The notes: generated from the sequence alone by a model not told the origin. A stretch of 57,877 nucleotides of DNA from Candidatus Binataceae bacterium (GCA_015478645.1 JADMIL010000012.1:1-57877), one strand, 5' to 3'; positions 17,234 to 26,670 are shown, counted from the first letter of the stretch. A program made the numbers and translations.

Positions 17234-19474
17234 TCAGACGCGATGATGATTATTGCCGTTCTGATGGCCCAGGCGCGAGACCCGCAGCACGCCGTCGATC
17301 GCGGCGATCGAATGCATGAGCTGATTGAGCTGCGCCGCGTTGCTGACCTTGAGCTCGAACAGCGAGAGCGCGCGCCCGTCGTTGCCGGCGGTCTTGACCT
17401 CGGCGGTCGAGATATTCACGCCGACCGCCGCGATCGCCTTCGACATCGCGGCCAGCAGGCCCGGCTGATCGACGCATAGCACTTCGAGCCGAATCGGCCG
17501 CGGGGTCTCTTCACCGACTTTCCATACCACCGGCACACGGCGCTGCGGATCGGTCGCCAGCGCATGCGGACATCCCGCCAGATGCACGGTGACGCCGCGC
17601 CCGCGCGTGATAAAGCCGGTAATCGCCTCGCCCGGCAGCGGATTGCAGCATCGCGCGAAGCGCACCAGCATGTCGCCGACGCCCGAGACGATCACCGCGT
17701 TGTCGGCCGCGCGGCGTTGCTCGCGCGACGGCCGCGGCTCGCGCTCGCCCGGGCCCGGCGGCAGCAACGGCGGCGGCTTCTCGCCGCGATAGAGCTTGAG
17801 TTCGTCGGGCGTCAGCACCTTGCCGAGCATCTGCGCGACCGTGACCAGGCCGTAGCCGACCGCCGCCAGCAGGCTCTCCTCATCGCGCGAGGAAAATTCT
17901 TTCAACGCCGGAGCGAGGCGGCCCTTGGTGCGCAATTGTGCGACGCTCAGGCCAAGCGGCTCGAGTTCGCGATCGAGCAGCGACACGCCCATCTCGAGCG
18001 ATCGCTCGGCCTGCTGCTGCCGCAGCCATTGCCGAATCCGGCTCTTGGCGCGCGCCGTGACGACGTGGTTCGCCCAGTCCTTGCCGGGATTCTGCCGCTC
18101 GGACGTGATCACCTCGACCATGTCGCCCGACTTGAGTCCGTAGCGCAGCGGCACCATGCGGCCGTTGACCCGCGCGCCCGTCAAATGATGGCCGACCTGC
18201 GAATGGATGCGGTAGGCGAAATCGATCACCGTCGCGCCCTGCGGAAAATCCAGCAGGTCGCCCTTGGGCGTGAAGACGAAGACCTCCTCGGCGAACAGAT
18301 CGTCCTTGATCGTCGAGAGAAATTCCTCCGGATCCTTGAGGTTCTGCTGCCATTCGATAAGCCGTCTCAGCCAGGCGAAGCGCTCGGTGTCGCGCAACTG
18401 CGCCGGCGCCCCTTCCTTGTAAGTCCAATGCGCCGCGATGCCCTGCTCGGCCACCTCGTGCATCTCGCGCGACCGGATCTGCACCTCCATCCGCTGCCCG
18501 CGCGGCCCGATCACCGTGGTATGCAGCGACTGGTACATGTTGACCTTGGGCAGCGCGATATAGTCCTTGAAACGGCCCGGCACCGGCTTCCAGTTCGCAT
18601 GCACCACGCCCAGCGCCTCGTAGCATTCACGCAGGCTCGCCACGATGATTCTAAATGCTACCAGATCGTAGATTTGATCGAAGCTGAGCTCCTCGTGCTG
18701 CATCTTGGCGTGGATCGAAAAGAAATGCTTGGGCCGTCCGGTGACCTCGGCGTTGACCCCGGACTCCTTGAGCCGCCGGTCCAGGATCTCGATCACCGAT
18801 CGGATGTATTCCTCGCGCTCGGCGCGGGTCTTGGCGACGTGCGCCTTGAGCGTCGCGTAACCCGGCGGATTCAGATAGCGGAAGGCGTAGTCCTCGAGTT
18901 CGGATTTGAGCCAGTAGATGCCCAGGCGATGCGCGATCGGCGCATAGATCTCCATCGTCTCGCGCGAAATCTCTTCCTGCTTGTCGGGCGCCAGATGGTC
19001 GAGCGTGCGCATGTTATGCAGCCGGTCGGCGAGCTTGATCAGCACCACCCGGATGTCATGCGCCATCGCGATGATCATCTTGCGGAAGTTCTCGGCCTGC
19101 TTCTCCTCGCGGCTCGAAAAGGTGATCTTCGAGACCTTCGTCACGCCGTCGACCAGCCGCGCGACTTCCGCGCCGAACAGCCCCTGCACCTCGTCGAGCG
19201 AGGCGCGCGTGTCCTCGACCACGTCGTGCAGCAGGCCGGTGACGATCGACGGCACGTCGAGCCGGAGCTGCACGATGATCAGTGCGACGTTGAGCGGATG
19301 GATTACGTAGGGCTCGCCCGATTTGCGCTTCTGCTCGCCGTGCATCCGCGCCGAATAGTCATAGGCGCGCCGGATCAACACGGCGTCGGCCTGCGGATTG
19401 TAGAGTTGTACGCGGCCGATCAGCTCTTCAAGCTGATCGGGATAGGCGCCGGCCGCTTCGGCTACAGTTGCCAC
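17234..19474 (-). CDS. rel: Bifunctional (p)ppGpp synthetase/hydrolase (RelA/SpoT family)
   Basis: Makes and degrades the alarmone (p)ppGpp. In order: a hydrolase HD domain with GLLHDVVEDT and IKLADRLHNMRTL, a synthetase domain with PKVNMYQSLHTTV and RMEVQIRSREMHE, a TGS domain (VFVFTPKGDLLDFPQGATV, about residues 395-455) and a C-terminal ACT domain (LEVLCVDQPGLLAAMSKAIA). Both active sites appear intact, so it is probably a true bifunctional Rel. It has 746 residues and starts at GTG 19474, overlapping the end of gmk by 13 bases. No rpoZ lies between gmk and rel, unlike the common order. Confidence 0.95.
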   Translation of the reverse strand: MATVAEAAGAYPDQLEELIGRVQLYNPQADAVLIRRAYDYSARMHGEQKRKSGEPYVIHPLNVALIIVQLRLDVPSIVTGLLHDVVEDTRASLDEVQGLFGAEVARLVDGVTKVSKITFSSREEKQAENFRKMIIAMAHDIRVVLIKLADRLHNMRTLDHLAPDKQEEISRETMEIYAPIAHRLGIYWLKSELEDYAFRYLNPPGYATLKAHVAKTRAEREEYIRSVIEILDRRLKESGVNAEVTGRPKHFFSIHAKMQHEELSFDQIYDLVAFRIIVASLRECYEALGVVHANWKPVPGRFKDYIALPKVNMYQSLHTTVIGPRGQRMEVQIRSREMHEVAEQGIAAHWTYKEGAPAQLRDTERFAWLRRLIEWQQNLKDPEEFLSTIKDDLFAEEVFVFTPKGDLLDFPQGATVIDFAYRIHSQVGHHLTGARVNGRMVPLRYGLKSGDMVEVITSERQNPGKDWANHVVTARAKSRIRQWLRQQQAERSLEMGVSLLDRELEPLGLSVAQLRTKGRLAPALKEFSSRDEESLLAAVGYGLVTVAQMLGKVLTPDELKLYRGEKPPPLLPPGPGEREPRPSREQRRAADNAVIVSGVGDMLVRFARCCNPLPGEAITGFITRGRGVTVHLAGCPHALATDPQRRVPVVWKVGEETPRPIRLEVLCVDQPGLLAAMSKAIAAVGVNISTAEVKTAGNDGRALSLFELKVSNAAQLNQLMHSIAAIDGVLRVSRLGHQNGNNHHRV

Positions 19475-20088
19475 GGCGCGAACTCTCCGCGCAGGCGCGC
19501 GACCCGCAGGCGCTCGGCGTTGACCACCGCCTGCAGCCGCGCGATCGAATCGCCGACCTCGGCGTTGATTATCAGGTAGTCGTATTCGGGGTAGGCGCTG
19601 GCCTCTTCGCGCGCCCGCTTGAGCCGCCGCCCGATCGCCGCCTCGTCTTCGGTGCCGCGGCCGCGCAGGCGCCCTTCGAGTTCGGCGAAGCTCGGCGGCA
19701 GAACGAAAATCGTCACCGCGTCGGCCGGGTATTTCGCGCGAATCTGGCTCGCGCCCTGAATGTCGATATCGAGCAGGATATCCTCGCCGGCCGCAATCGC
19801 ACGGTCAAGCGGTGCGCGCGGCGTGCCGTAACTCGCGTCGAACACGCGGGCCCATTCGGCCATCTCATGCGCGCCCACCCGGCGATTGAAATCCTCGTCG
19901 CTCACAAAATGGTAGTCACGCCCCTCGACCTCGCCCGCGCGCGGCTTGCGCGTGGTCAGCGAGACTGACGCCGTGAGCCCCGCTATCGCACCGAGCGCCG
20001 CGCGCGAGATGGTGGTCTTGCCCGCGCCCGAAGGGGCCGACAGAATGAAGACAATTCCGCGCCGCGGACCGCCGTTCAAGTCCATCAT
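19462..20088 (-). CDS. gmk: Guanylate kinase Gmk
   Basis: Phosphorylates GMP to GDP. The P-loop is SAPSGAGKTT, and the GMP-binding region has VSLTTRKPRAGEVEGRDYHF. The family block ILLDIDIQGASQIRAKYP and the lid GRGTEDEAAIGRRL are also present. It has 208 residues, the usual length. It lies directly upstream of rel, so GTP-pool and alarmone enzymes are co-transcribed. Confidence 0.96.
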   Translation of the reverse strand: MMDLNGGPRRGIVFILSAPSGAGKTTISRAALGAIAGLTASVSLTTRKPRAGEVEGRDYHFVSDEDFNRRVGAHEMAEWARVFDASYGTPRAPLDRAIAAGEDILLDIDIQGASQIRAKYPADAVTIFVLPPSFAELEGRLRGRGTEDEAAIGRRLKRAREEASAYPEYDYLIINAEVGDSIARLQAVVNAERLRVARLRGEFAPWQL

Positions 20089-20140
20089 GTAAATTATACA
20101 GGCCCGCTCCGCTTGGCAAATACAGTTTTAATGCGCATAA

Positions 20141-21016
20141 CTACTCGACGTTCTGCACCTGCTCGCGCATCTTCTCGGTCTCGCCCTTCATCGCGATCGT
20201 GATCTGCGAGAGCGCCGCGTTCTGCGATTTCGATCCCATCGTGTTCACTTCGCGATTGATCTCCTGGAGCAGAAACTCGATCGATTTGCCCACCGGCCCG
20301 GCCCGGTTCACCAGCGCGCGCATCGCTTGCAGATGCACCCCGAGGCGCGTCATCTCCTCGCTGATATCGCCGTGCTGCGCGGCATTGGAGGCCTCCTCGT
20401 AGAGCCGCTTTTCGTTGACCGGCAGCTCGCCGAGCAGTTCGCGCACCCGGCTTTCAAACGCCGCGTGAAGCGCCGCGCTCGAGGCCTGGGCCAGCTTTTC
20501 GATCCGCGGCACGGCCGCCTCGACAGTCTTCAGGCGCATCTCGAAGTCGCGCTTGAGCGCCGCGCCCTCGCGCATCCGCTCGCGCTCGAGCAGCTTGAGC
20601 GCGCGCCCCAGCGCTTCCAGCGCCAGCGCCGCGCCGACCCGCGTATCGACCTCTTCCTCGGTCACCTGGAAAATTTCCTGCCGCTCTAAAATCGCCTCGA
20701 TACTGACCTGGCCGTCGAGCTTCAGGCGCTTGGCCAGGCGGCGCAACTCGGCGACGTAGCTGGCGGCCAGCGCGTCGTTGACCTTGAGATGGGCCGGGGC
20801 CGGGCGCAGCGCCACGCAGCGCACGAAGACCTCGACCCGCCCGCGCTCGACCACGCCTTGCACGAGCTTGCGCGCTTCGGCTTCGTACTCGCCCCAGCCG
20901 CGCGGCAGATTGAGCTTCAATTCGAAAAAGCGCTGGTTGAGCGCGCGGACTTCGACCAGCGCCTGAAAGCCGCCTCGTTCGATCTGCGTCCGTCCAAATC
21001 CGGTCATGCTGCGCAT
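20141..21016 (-). CDS. yicC: YicC family endoribonuclease
   Basis: The YicC/YloC family are RNA-binding endoribonucleases. The family start RSMTGFGRTQIERGGFQALV follows ATG 21016, giving 291 residues; an upstream in-frame ATG at 21058 would add 14 non-conserved residues. A long helical middle (about residues 130-220) and the C-terminal family block GKSIEFLLQEINREVNTMGS are present. Neighbouring gmk is a conserved association. Confidence 0.93.
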   Translation of the reverse strand: MRSMTGFGRTQIERGGFQALVEVRALNQRFFELKLNLPRGWGEYEAEARKLVQGVVERGRVEVFVRCVALRPAPAHLKVNDALAASYVAELRRLAKRLKLDGQVSIEAILERQEIFQVTEEEVDTRVGAALALEALGRALKLLERERMREGAALKRDFEMRLKTVEAAVPRIEKLAQASSAALHAAFESRVRELLGELPVNEKRLYEEASNAAQHGDISEEMTRLGVHLQAMRALVNRAGPVGKSIEFLLQEINREVNTMGSKSQNAALSQITIAMKGETEKMREQVQNVE

Positions 21017-21033
21017 AAATTTCCTGCCTCCCG

Positions 21034-22179
21034 TCATGCCCGCCCGTGCGCGAGGCATTGGCGGTAGAGTTCGAGCGTCCGCCGCGCCATCGCCTCCAGC
21101 GCAAATTTTTCCGCCACGCGTGCACGCCCCGCCGCGCCCAGCGCGGCGCGCCAGGCCGGGGCCGGCGTCATCCGCATAATCGCGGCGGCAAGCGCCGCGG
21201 CGTCACCCGGCGCGACCAGCATACCGGTGACTTCGTCGACCACCGCGTCGGCCAGGCCGCCGGTTGCACTGGCGATCACCGTCAGCCCGCACGCCATCGC
21301 CTCCAGCGCCGCCACGCCCAAGCCCTCGGCCAGCGACGGCATCGCGAAGATGTCGAGCGCCCACAATAGCGTGCGCGGGTCATCGAGCGCACCGAGCATC
21401 CGCACCGACCCGCCAAGCCCGCATCGGCCAAGCTGGGCGGCGAGCGGGTCGGCCTGCGCGCCCGCGCCCGCGATGAAGCATTGCACTTGCGCCCCGTCGA
21501 TCGCGCCGGCCCGCGCATCCGGCGCCGGCGTCCGTGCCGCAATCAGCGCCATCGCCTCGAGCAAATAGCGCTGACCCTTGCGCGCCTCGAGCATCCCGAC
21601 CGTGCCGATCGCGACCGCGCCGGGCGCGAGGCCCAGCGCCGCGCGCGCGGCGCCCCGTTCGTTCACCGTGGGCGGACGAAACCACGCGCAATCGACGCCG
21701 CTCGGAATCAGCGCAATCCGATCGCGCGCGACGCCCGCGCGCACCAGCGCCGCCGCCACCGCCGGCGAAATTGCCGCCACGCCGTCGACGGCGCGGTTGT
21801 ACAGCCACGGCGCGAACAGGCGATTGGGCGCGTAGTCCATCCGCCGCGTCACGATCAGCGCGCCGGCCCGGCCCTGCGCGAACGGCGCCAGCGCATGCGC
21901 CCGCGCGGTATGAAAATGGACCACGTCGTAGCGTTCGCGGGCGAGCATGGCGCGCACCCGCAGTCCGGCCGCCACGTCGACCGAGTTGCGGATGCACAGC
22001 GGATGGCATTCGATCCGCGCGGCGCGCGCCCGCTCCCACAGCGCGCCCGCCGGGTCGCAGATCAACTCGGCGCGATGGCCCGCGGCCTTGAGCGCGACGG
22101 TCAGCCCGAGCACCTGGCTTTCACCGCCGGCAAAATTGCGCTCCGGATCGACGCCCGCGATGCTCAGCGGCGCCTCCAC
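21034..22179 (-). CDS. Glycosyltransferase family 4 (GT-B), probable LPS core or surface glycan
   Basis: A 381-residue GT-B enzyme. The N-terminal domain carries the NFAGGESQVLGLTVALKAAG acceptor-side loop and VVHFHTARAHALAPFAQGR. The C-terminal donor domain has IGTVGMLEARKGQRYLLEAM and the E-x7-E motif in MPSLAEGLGVAALEAMACG. It shares a transcript with GT2, WaaP-like and heptosyltransferase genes upstream, which supports a role in LPS core synthesis. The sugar is not assigned. Confidence 0.85.
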   Translation of the reverse strand: MEAPLSIAGVDPERNFAGGESQVLGLTVALKAAGHRAELICDPAGALWERARAARIECHPLCIRNSVDVAAGLRVRAMLARERYDVVHFHTARAHALAPFAQGRAGALIVTRRMDYAPNRLFAPWLYNRAVDGVAAISPAVAAALVRAGVARDRIALIPSGVDCAWFRPPTVNERGAARAALGLAPGAVAIGTVGMLEARKGQRYLLEAMALIAARTPAPDARAGAIDGAQVQCFIAGAGAQADPLAAQLGRCGLGGSVRMLGALDDPRTLLWALDIFAMPSLAEGLGVAALEAMACGLTVIASATGGLADAVVDEVTGMLVAPGDAAALAAAIMRMTPAPAWRAALGAAGRARVAEKFALEAMARRTLELYRQCLAHGRA

Positions 22180-22181
22180 CC

Positions 22182-22880
22182 TCAGTCCATGAACCGGTAG
22201 TAGACGATCGCGGCGATCGCGGCGAGTGCGTCGCGCCAGCCAGTTTTCTTGCCTTCGTCGTAAGTCCGTCCCGAGTAGGAGATCGGCACTTCGTAGATGC
22301 GCCAGCGCGCGCGTGCGGCTTTGGCGGTAATCTCCGGCTCGAAGGTGAAGCGATCGGCGCCGAGCTTCAGCTCGAGCAGCCGGTCGCGCCGAAACGCCTT
22401 CATCCCGGTCTCCATGTCGGTCAGATTGAGGTTGTTGAGCAGGTTGGAGGCGAGCGTCAGAAAACGAGTGCCGACGTGATGCCAGAACAGCAACACGCGA
22501 TGCGGCCCGCCCAGCAAGCGTGAACCATAGACCATGTCGGCGCGGCCGTCGGCGAGCGGTTCCAGCACCTGGCGGAAATCGCGCGGGTCGTATTCGAGAT
22601 CGGCATCCTGCACCACCACGAATGGGTTATGGGCCGCCGCGAAGCCCAACCGCAGCGCCGCGCCCTTGCCGCGGTTGATCGCATGATAAAAGCAGTGCAC
22701 GCGCGGATTCGCCAATTGCTCGAGGTATGCGCGCGTGCCGTCGTTGGAGGCGTCGTCGACCACGATCACTTCCGCCTCGTAGCCGCATTCGAGCACCCGA
22801 TCGATCACGCGCCCGATCGTCGCCGCCTCGTTGAAGACCGGGATCACCACCGAGATACTCAGCGCTTCCGCCATCGCCAT
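22182..22880 (-). CDS. Glycosyltransferase family 2 (polyprenyl-phosphate hexosyltransferase type)
   Basis: A 232-residue GT-A enzyme with the start ISVVIPVFNEAATIGRVI and the nucleotide-sugar motif VIVVDDASNDGTRAYLE. The metal-binding motif is VVQDADLEYDP, and the acceptor-side region FTFEPEITAKAARARWRIYE is typical of DPM1/dolichol-phosphate-mannose-synthase-like enzymes. It lacks C-terminal membrane helices. It ends two bases before the GT4 gene start, so the two are co-expressed. Confidence 0.87.
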   Translation of the reverse strand: MAMAEALSISVVIPVFNEAATIGRVIDRVLECGYEAEVIVVDDASNDGTRAYLEQLANPRVHCFYHAINRGKGAALRLGFAAAHNPFVVVQDADLEYDPRDFRQVLEPLADGRADMVYGSRLLGGPHRVLLFWHHVGTRFLTLASNLLNNLNLTDMETGMKAFRRDRLLELKLGADRFTFEPEITAKAARARWRIYEVPISYSGRTYDEGKKTGWRDALAAIAAIVYYRFMD

Positions 22881-22895
22881 CTTCCCCTGGTCGGC

Positions 22896-23750
22896 TCAGG
22901 ATGCGCCGCGGCGCGGCCACGCCTCGCCAAACGGATTATGCACCGGCGCCAGCCCGTCGCGCCGGATCCGCCGCCCGAGCAGCGCGTGCGCGCGGCGCGC
23001 CAGGCGCCGGCGTGCGGCCTTGGCCAGCCGCACCGCGTAGCCGTCGAACACCCGCATCCGATCGGTCGCGCTGATACCGGGCAAGGCGAAGCGCCCCAGC
23101 TGCACCAGATTGCGCAGCCTGACCCGGCCCCGCCCGGGCATCACCAGCCGCCGCGTCCGCTCATGGTCGATCAGGAAAAAGCGCGGCGGCTCCGCGCGCA
23201 CGAAAAAAATATTGAACGGCGTCAGATCGCCATGCACGAAACCGCATCGATGGAGCCGCGCGATCTCCGCGCCGAGCGCCCGCAGCACCGCGCGTTTGTG
23301 CGCGAGCGGACGCGATCGCAGCGCCGCCAGCGTGCGCAGCGGTCCCTCGCCCTCGGCGCGCGGCGCGACGATCAATTCGCGCCCGGTCGCCGCCTCGAGG
23401 CCGATCGCAATCACCGGCGGAACGTTGAAGCCCGCGTCGGCGAGCGCCTGCGTGATCCGCGCCACGTGCGCCGAGCGTGGGCCGCGCACCCATCGCTTGA
23501 TCAGTTCGCGGCCGCGCGGCGCGTCGAGCAGCTTGATGAAAATCTCGAGCTCGGCCGGCGCGCCAAGCTTCGCCTGCCAGGTCCGCGCATGGCGTGAGCG
23601 GCGCCGCGGCGCACCGCGCGTGCCGCGCGCGGCATCCAGCGCGCATCCGATCAACTCCTCGCGCACGGCGGCCGGCAAGCCGCCGTCGGCAAGGCTCAGG
23701 CGCCACCCTTCGCGCTCGACCGTGATCGCGCCATCGAAGAGGGCGGTCAC
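22896..23750 (-). CDS. WaaP/Kdo-kinase-like lipopolysaccharide kinase
   Basis: A 284-residue kinase-fold protein. It has an invariant-Lys type region (EIFIKLLDAPRGRELIKRW), the catalytic loop CGFVHGDLTPFNIFF and the metal-site motif RFFLIDHERTRRL. These match the WaaP/RfaP group, which phosphorylates inner-core heptose. GTG 23750 overlaps the heptosyltransferase stop by 4 bases; the frame is open further upstream, but that part lies inside the heptosyltransferase gene. Adjacency to a heptosyltransferase supports heptose as the target. Confidence 0.82.
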   Translation of the reverse strand: MTALFDGAITVEREGWRLSLADGGLPAAVREELIGCALDAARGTRGAPRRRSRHARTWQAKLGAPAELEIFIKLLDAPRGRELIKRWVRGPRSAHVARITQALADAGFNVPPVIAIGLEAATGRELIVAPRAEGEGPLRTLAALRSRPLAHKRAVLRALGAEIARLHRCGFVHGDLTPFNIFFVRAEPPRFFLIDHERTRRLVMPGRGRVRLRNLVQLGRFALPGISATDRMRVFDGYAVRLAKAARRRLARRAHALLGRRIRRDGLAPVHNPFGEAWPRRGAS

Positions 23751-24907
23751 GCGACCTCCGCCGGTGGCGCCGCCGCGCCCGATCCTTGAGGCGATCCCGC
23801 GCCCGCTTCGGTGCCATGCCCCGCATCCATGCGCGCCGCGCCCATCGCGACGCCCTGCCGCACCATCGCGACCACCGCCGCCGGTGTAATTCGCCGCATG
23901 CATTCGCGGCCGATCGGGCATTCGCGCAGGTAGCACGGATGACACGGGATCGCACCGCGCAGCGCCAGCTCGGCAAAACCCCACGGCGCCGATCGCTCGG
24001 GCGCGGTCGCGCCCCACAGCGAGACCACCGGACAGCCGACCGCCGCCGCGATATGCATCGGACCCGAATCGGGCCCGAAGGCCACCGCGCATTCGCTGAA
24101 GATCGCGATGAGGTCGCGCAGGCGCGTGCGCCCGGTCAGATCGAGCGCCTCGATTCCACCCAGCTCGCGCATCACCTCGGCCCCCAGCGCCGCATCCTCG
24201 GCGCCGCCAATCAACACCGGAAAGAGCGCGGGCGCGCCTTCATGCGCACGCGCCAGATCGCCGATCACCGCGGCCACCGCGGCGGGGAAATAGACCCGGC
24301 TCGGCCACGACGACCCGAGAATCACGCCGACCAGAGGGCGGCGCACGCCGGCGACGATTGCGCGCGCGCGAGCGTCCTCCTCGGCGCCGAGACCGAGCGC
24401 GAACTCGATCGGCGCGGGCGCCAGCCCGAGCGCGTCGGCAAACGCCTGGTATTGCGCCAGCTTGAGCCGCAGATTGGGCTGCGGCGCAATTTGCCGGGTC
24501 GAGAAGTAATGATTGAATTCCTTGGTGTTGGGCGCCGCGAAGCCGATTCGATCGGGCGCCCCCGAAGCGATTGAAATAACGCCGCTCTTGAGATGGCGTT
24601 GCAGATCGACCACCAGATCGAAGCGTTCCGCCCGCACCCGCCAGAGCAGCGGGGCAAACGACCATGGCGCGCGTCGCCGATCATAGACGATCAACTGGTC
24701 GAGCCACGGATGCCCTTCGAGCATCGGCTTCGATTTCGGCTCGACCGCCCACGCGATATGCGCATGCGGCCACGCCCGGCGCATCCGCCCGAGCAGCGGC
24801 AGCGCGCGCACCACGTCGCCAATCGCGCCGAGCAGGATAATCAGGACACGTTCGGGCGCGCTCGTCGCTGGATCGCGCGCTTGGGCCGTCATCGGATTAT
24901 CGCGCAT
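23747..24907 (-). CDS. GT9 family heptosyltransferase (LPS core)
   Basis: Transfers heptose in LPS core synthesis. GT9 features in the 386-residue product are the N-terminal VLIILLGAIGDVVRALPLLG, VVDLQRHLKSGVIS, the ADP-heptose-site region VGVILGSSWPSRVYFP and the C-terminal AFGPDSGPMHIAAAVGCPVV. The last part has four cysteines (HPCYLRECPIGRECM), a pattern seen in many GT9 proteins. ATG 24907 or ATG 24892 could be the start. It heads a run of four LPS genes that continues into yicC-gmk-rel. Confidence 0.9.
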   Translation of the reverse strand: MRDNPMTAQARDPATSAPERVLIILLGAIGDVVRALPLLGRMRRAWPHAHIAWAVEPKSKPMLEGHPWLDQLIVYDRRRAPWSFAPLLWRVRAERFDLVVDLQRHLKSGVISIASGAPDRIGFAAPNTKEFNHYFSTRQIAPQPNLRLKLAQYQAFADALGLAPAPIEFALGLGAEEDARARAIVAGVRRPLVGVILGSSWPSRVYFPAAVAAVIGDLARAHEGAPALFPVLIGGAEDAALGAEVMRELGGIEALDLTGRTRLRDLIAIFSECAVAFGPDSGPMHIAAAVGCPVVSLWGATAPERSAPWGFAELALRGAIPCHPCYLRECPIGRECMRRITPAAVVAMVRQGVAMGAARMDAGHGTEAGAGSPQGSGAAAPPAEVA

Positions 24908-25060
24908 TCACCTTATCGCGCCTGCTGATTACGGTGATGATAACGGTGCGGGGATCGAGCGCAAGGGCCGCCGCGCGCCTTTGATGATCGGCCGATTCAA
25001 CGATCGCGCACCGCCCAAGAGATCGACGGCGGCAAACGCGTGCCTGCGCCGCGGCCCCGC

Positions 25061-25429
25061 TCAGTCCCAATCGAGCGCGCCGCGCTGCCAGGCGTAAATC
25101 AGCCCTACCGTCAGGATTCCGATGTAGACCAGCACTTCGACGAAGCCGAACATCCCCAGCGTGCGCAGTTCGGCCGCCCACGGATAGAGGAACACCACCT
25201 CCACGTCGAACACCAGAAAGAGCAGCGCGGTCAGGTAAAAGCGCACCGAAAAGCGGCCCCACGCACTGCCGCTGGTCGGATTGCCGCATTCAAAGGCCTC
25301 GCCCTTGACGGCGCTCTGTACGGGCCGTGGTCCGAGCAGCCGATTGACAGTGACCATTCCGCCCACCACCAGGCCGGTCAGCCCGAGCGTCACGACGATT
25401 GGAAACCAGGTCGTCAGTCCGTAATTCAT
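25061..25429 (-). CDS. nuoA: NADH-quinone oxidoreductase subunit A (NuoA), isolated gene
   Basis: Small membrane subunit of complex I. The 122-residue product has three membrane helices and the family blocks FECGNPTSGSAWGRFSVRFY and LVFDVEVVFLYPWA. No nuoB or other complex I gene follows: the next 150 bases downstream lack a gene, and the LPS heptosyltransferase comes next. The gene looks intact, so it may complement a complex I operon elsewhere that lacks nuoA, or be a spare copy. Confidence 0.93.
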   Translation of the reverse strand: MNYGLTTWFPIVVTLGLTGLVVGGMVTVNRLLGPRPVQSAVKGEAFECGNPTSGSAWGRFSVRFYLTALLFLVFDVEVVFLYPWAAELRTLGMFGFVEVLVYIGILTVGLIYAWQRGALDWD

Positions 25430-25506
25430 GATCGATCGATATAAGCTCCGAATGCTCCGTCATTTCTATATGATCGGACGGCCCCATGCGAAGCCGCCCG
25501 GGCCAT

Positions 25507-26670
25507 TCAGAGCGACGCATAGATCGCATCGAGCAGCGCGCGCGTGCGCGGATCGACAATGATATACGGGCCCATCTTGTTCATCACGTAGCCAAAGCCC
25601 AGGCGGGCGTCGGGGTCGGCGATACCCAGCGAGCCGCCGGCGCCCGGATGGCCGAAGGTATGCGGATTGGGCCCGAACGGATCGTCGGCCTTGGTCACCA
25701 TGTAGCCGGTGCTGAAGCGCGTCGGGATCATCAGGACTTCGTCGCGGCCGTCGGACTCGATGGTATGCGCGCGCGTAATCGCCGCCGGACTCACGATGCG
25801 CACGCCATCGACCTGCCCGCCGCAGGCCAGCGCACCGTACATCCGCGCCAGCGCGCGCGCGTTCGCATGGCCGTTGGCGCCGGGTATCTCGGCGCCGCGC
25901 CAGGCCCGCGCATTGACCGCGCCGAGCTTCATCGCGGTCGGCGGATTGTTAAACGCAAAGGCGGTTACCGACTCGGGATGCTGCTGCGCATATTCGAATA
26001 GATTCATCTGCCCCGGCGGCGGCGCCGGCGATTGTAGAATCTGCGCGCAGCGTTCGTCGTCGCGCGCGTCGAGCCCGATATGGCAATCGATGCCGAGCGG
26101 GCCGGCGATTTCGTCATGGAAGTAGCGGCCGACGCTTTTCCCCGTGATCCGCCGTATCACCTCGCCGACCAGCCAGCCGATCGACAGCGCGTGATAGCCG
26201 TGCCGCGTACCCGGCGTCCACCAGGGCTCCTGCTCGGCCAGCGCCGCCGCCATCAGGTCCCAGTCGTACATCGCGTCATCGGCCAGCCGCTTGCGCACCG
26301 CCGGCAGGCCCGCCTGATGGTTGAGTAGCTGGCGCACGGGAATTTTGTCCTTGCCCGCCTGGCCGAACTCGGGCCAGTAGCGCACCACCGGCGCGTCGAG
26401 GTCGAGCTGGCCCGCATCGACCAGCCGCTGGGCGCAGGTCGCGAGCATCCCCTTGGTGGTCGAAAAGACGTTGGCGATCGTGTCGCGCGTCCACGGCCGG
26501 CTGCGCGCCCGATCGACGTGACCGGCCCACAAATCGATCACCGGCTTGCCATCGATCGTCACCGCGACCGACGCGCCATACTCGTTGCGCTTTGCAAAAT
26601 TCTCGGCGAACGCCGCCTTGACCCGCGCGAAGCGCGCATCGCATTCTCCCTCGATTCGGATATCCGTCAT
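25507..26670 (-). CDS. Serine hydrolase of the class C beta-lactamase/esterase family
   Basis: A 387-residue protein with the catalytic SxxK motif (VFSTTKGML), a tyrosine-containing second motif region (RHGYHALSIGWLVGEVIRR) and the third motif HPGAGGS. No signal peptide is visible, so it is more likely a cytoplasmic esterase (EstB/LACTB type) than a resistance beta-lactamase. It is not in an evident operon with nuoA, which lies 78 bases downstream on the same strand. Confidence 0.87.
   Translation of the reverse strand: MTDIRIEGECDARFARVKAAFAENFAKRNEYGASVAVTIDGKPVIDLWAGHVDRARSRPWTRDTIANVFSTTKGMLATCAQRLVDAGQLDLDAPVVRYWPEFGQAGKDKIPVRQLLNHQAGLPAVRKRLADDAMYDWDLMAAALAEQEPWWTPGTRHGYHALSIGWLVGEVIRRITGKSVGRYFHDEIAGPLGIDCHIGLDARDDERCAQILQSPAPPPGQMNLFEYAQQHPESVTAFAFNNPPTAMKLGAVNARAWRGAEIPGANGHANARALARMYGALACGGQVDGVRIVSPAAITRAHTIESDGRDEVLMIPTRFSTGYMVTKADDPFGPNPHTFGHPGAGGSLGIADPDARLGFGYVMNKMGPYIIVDPRTRALLDAIYASL

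Noticed and set aside
17564..19579. 671-codon plus-strand frame opposite rel
   Set aside because: The minus-strand rel gene is complete with HD, synthetase, TGS and ACT domains; the plus frame has none.
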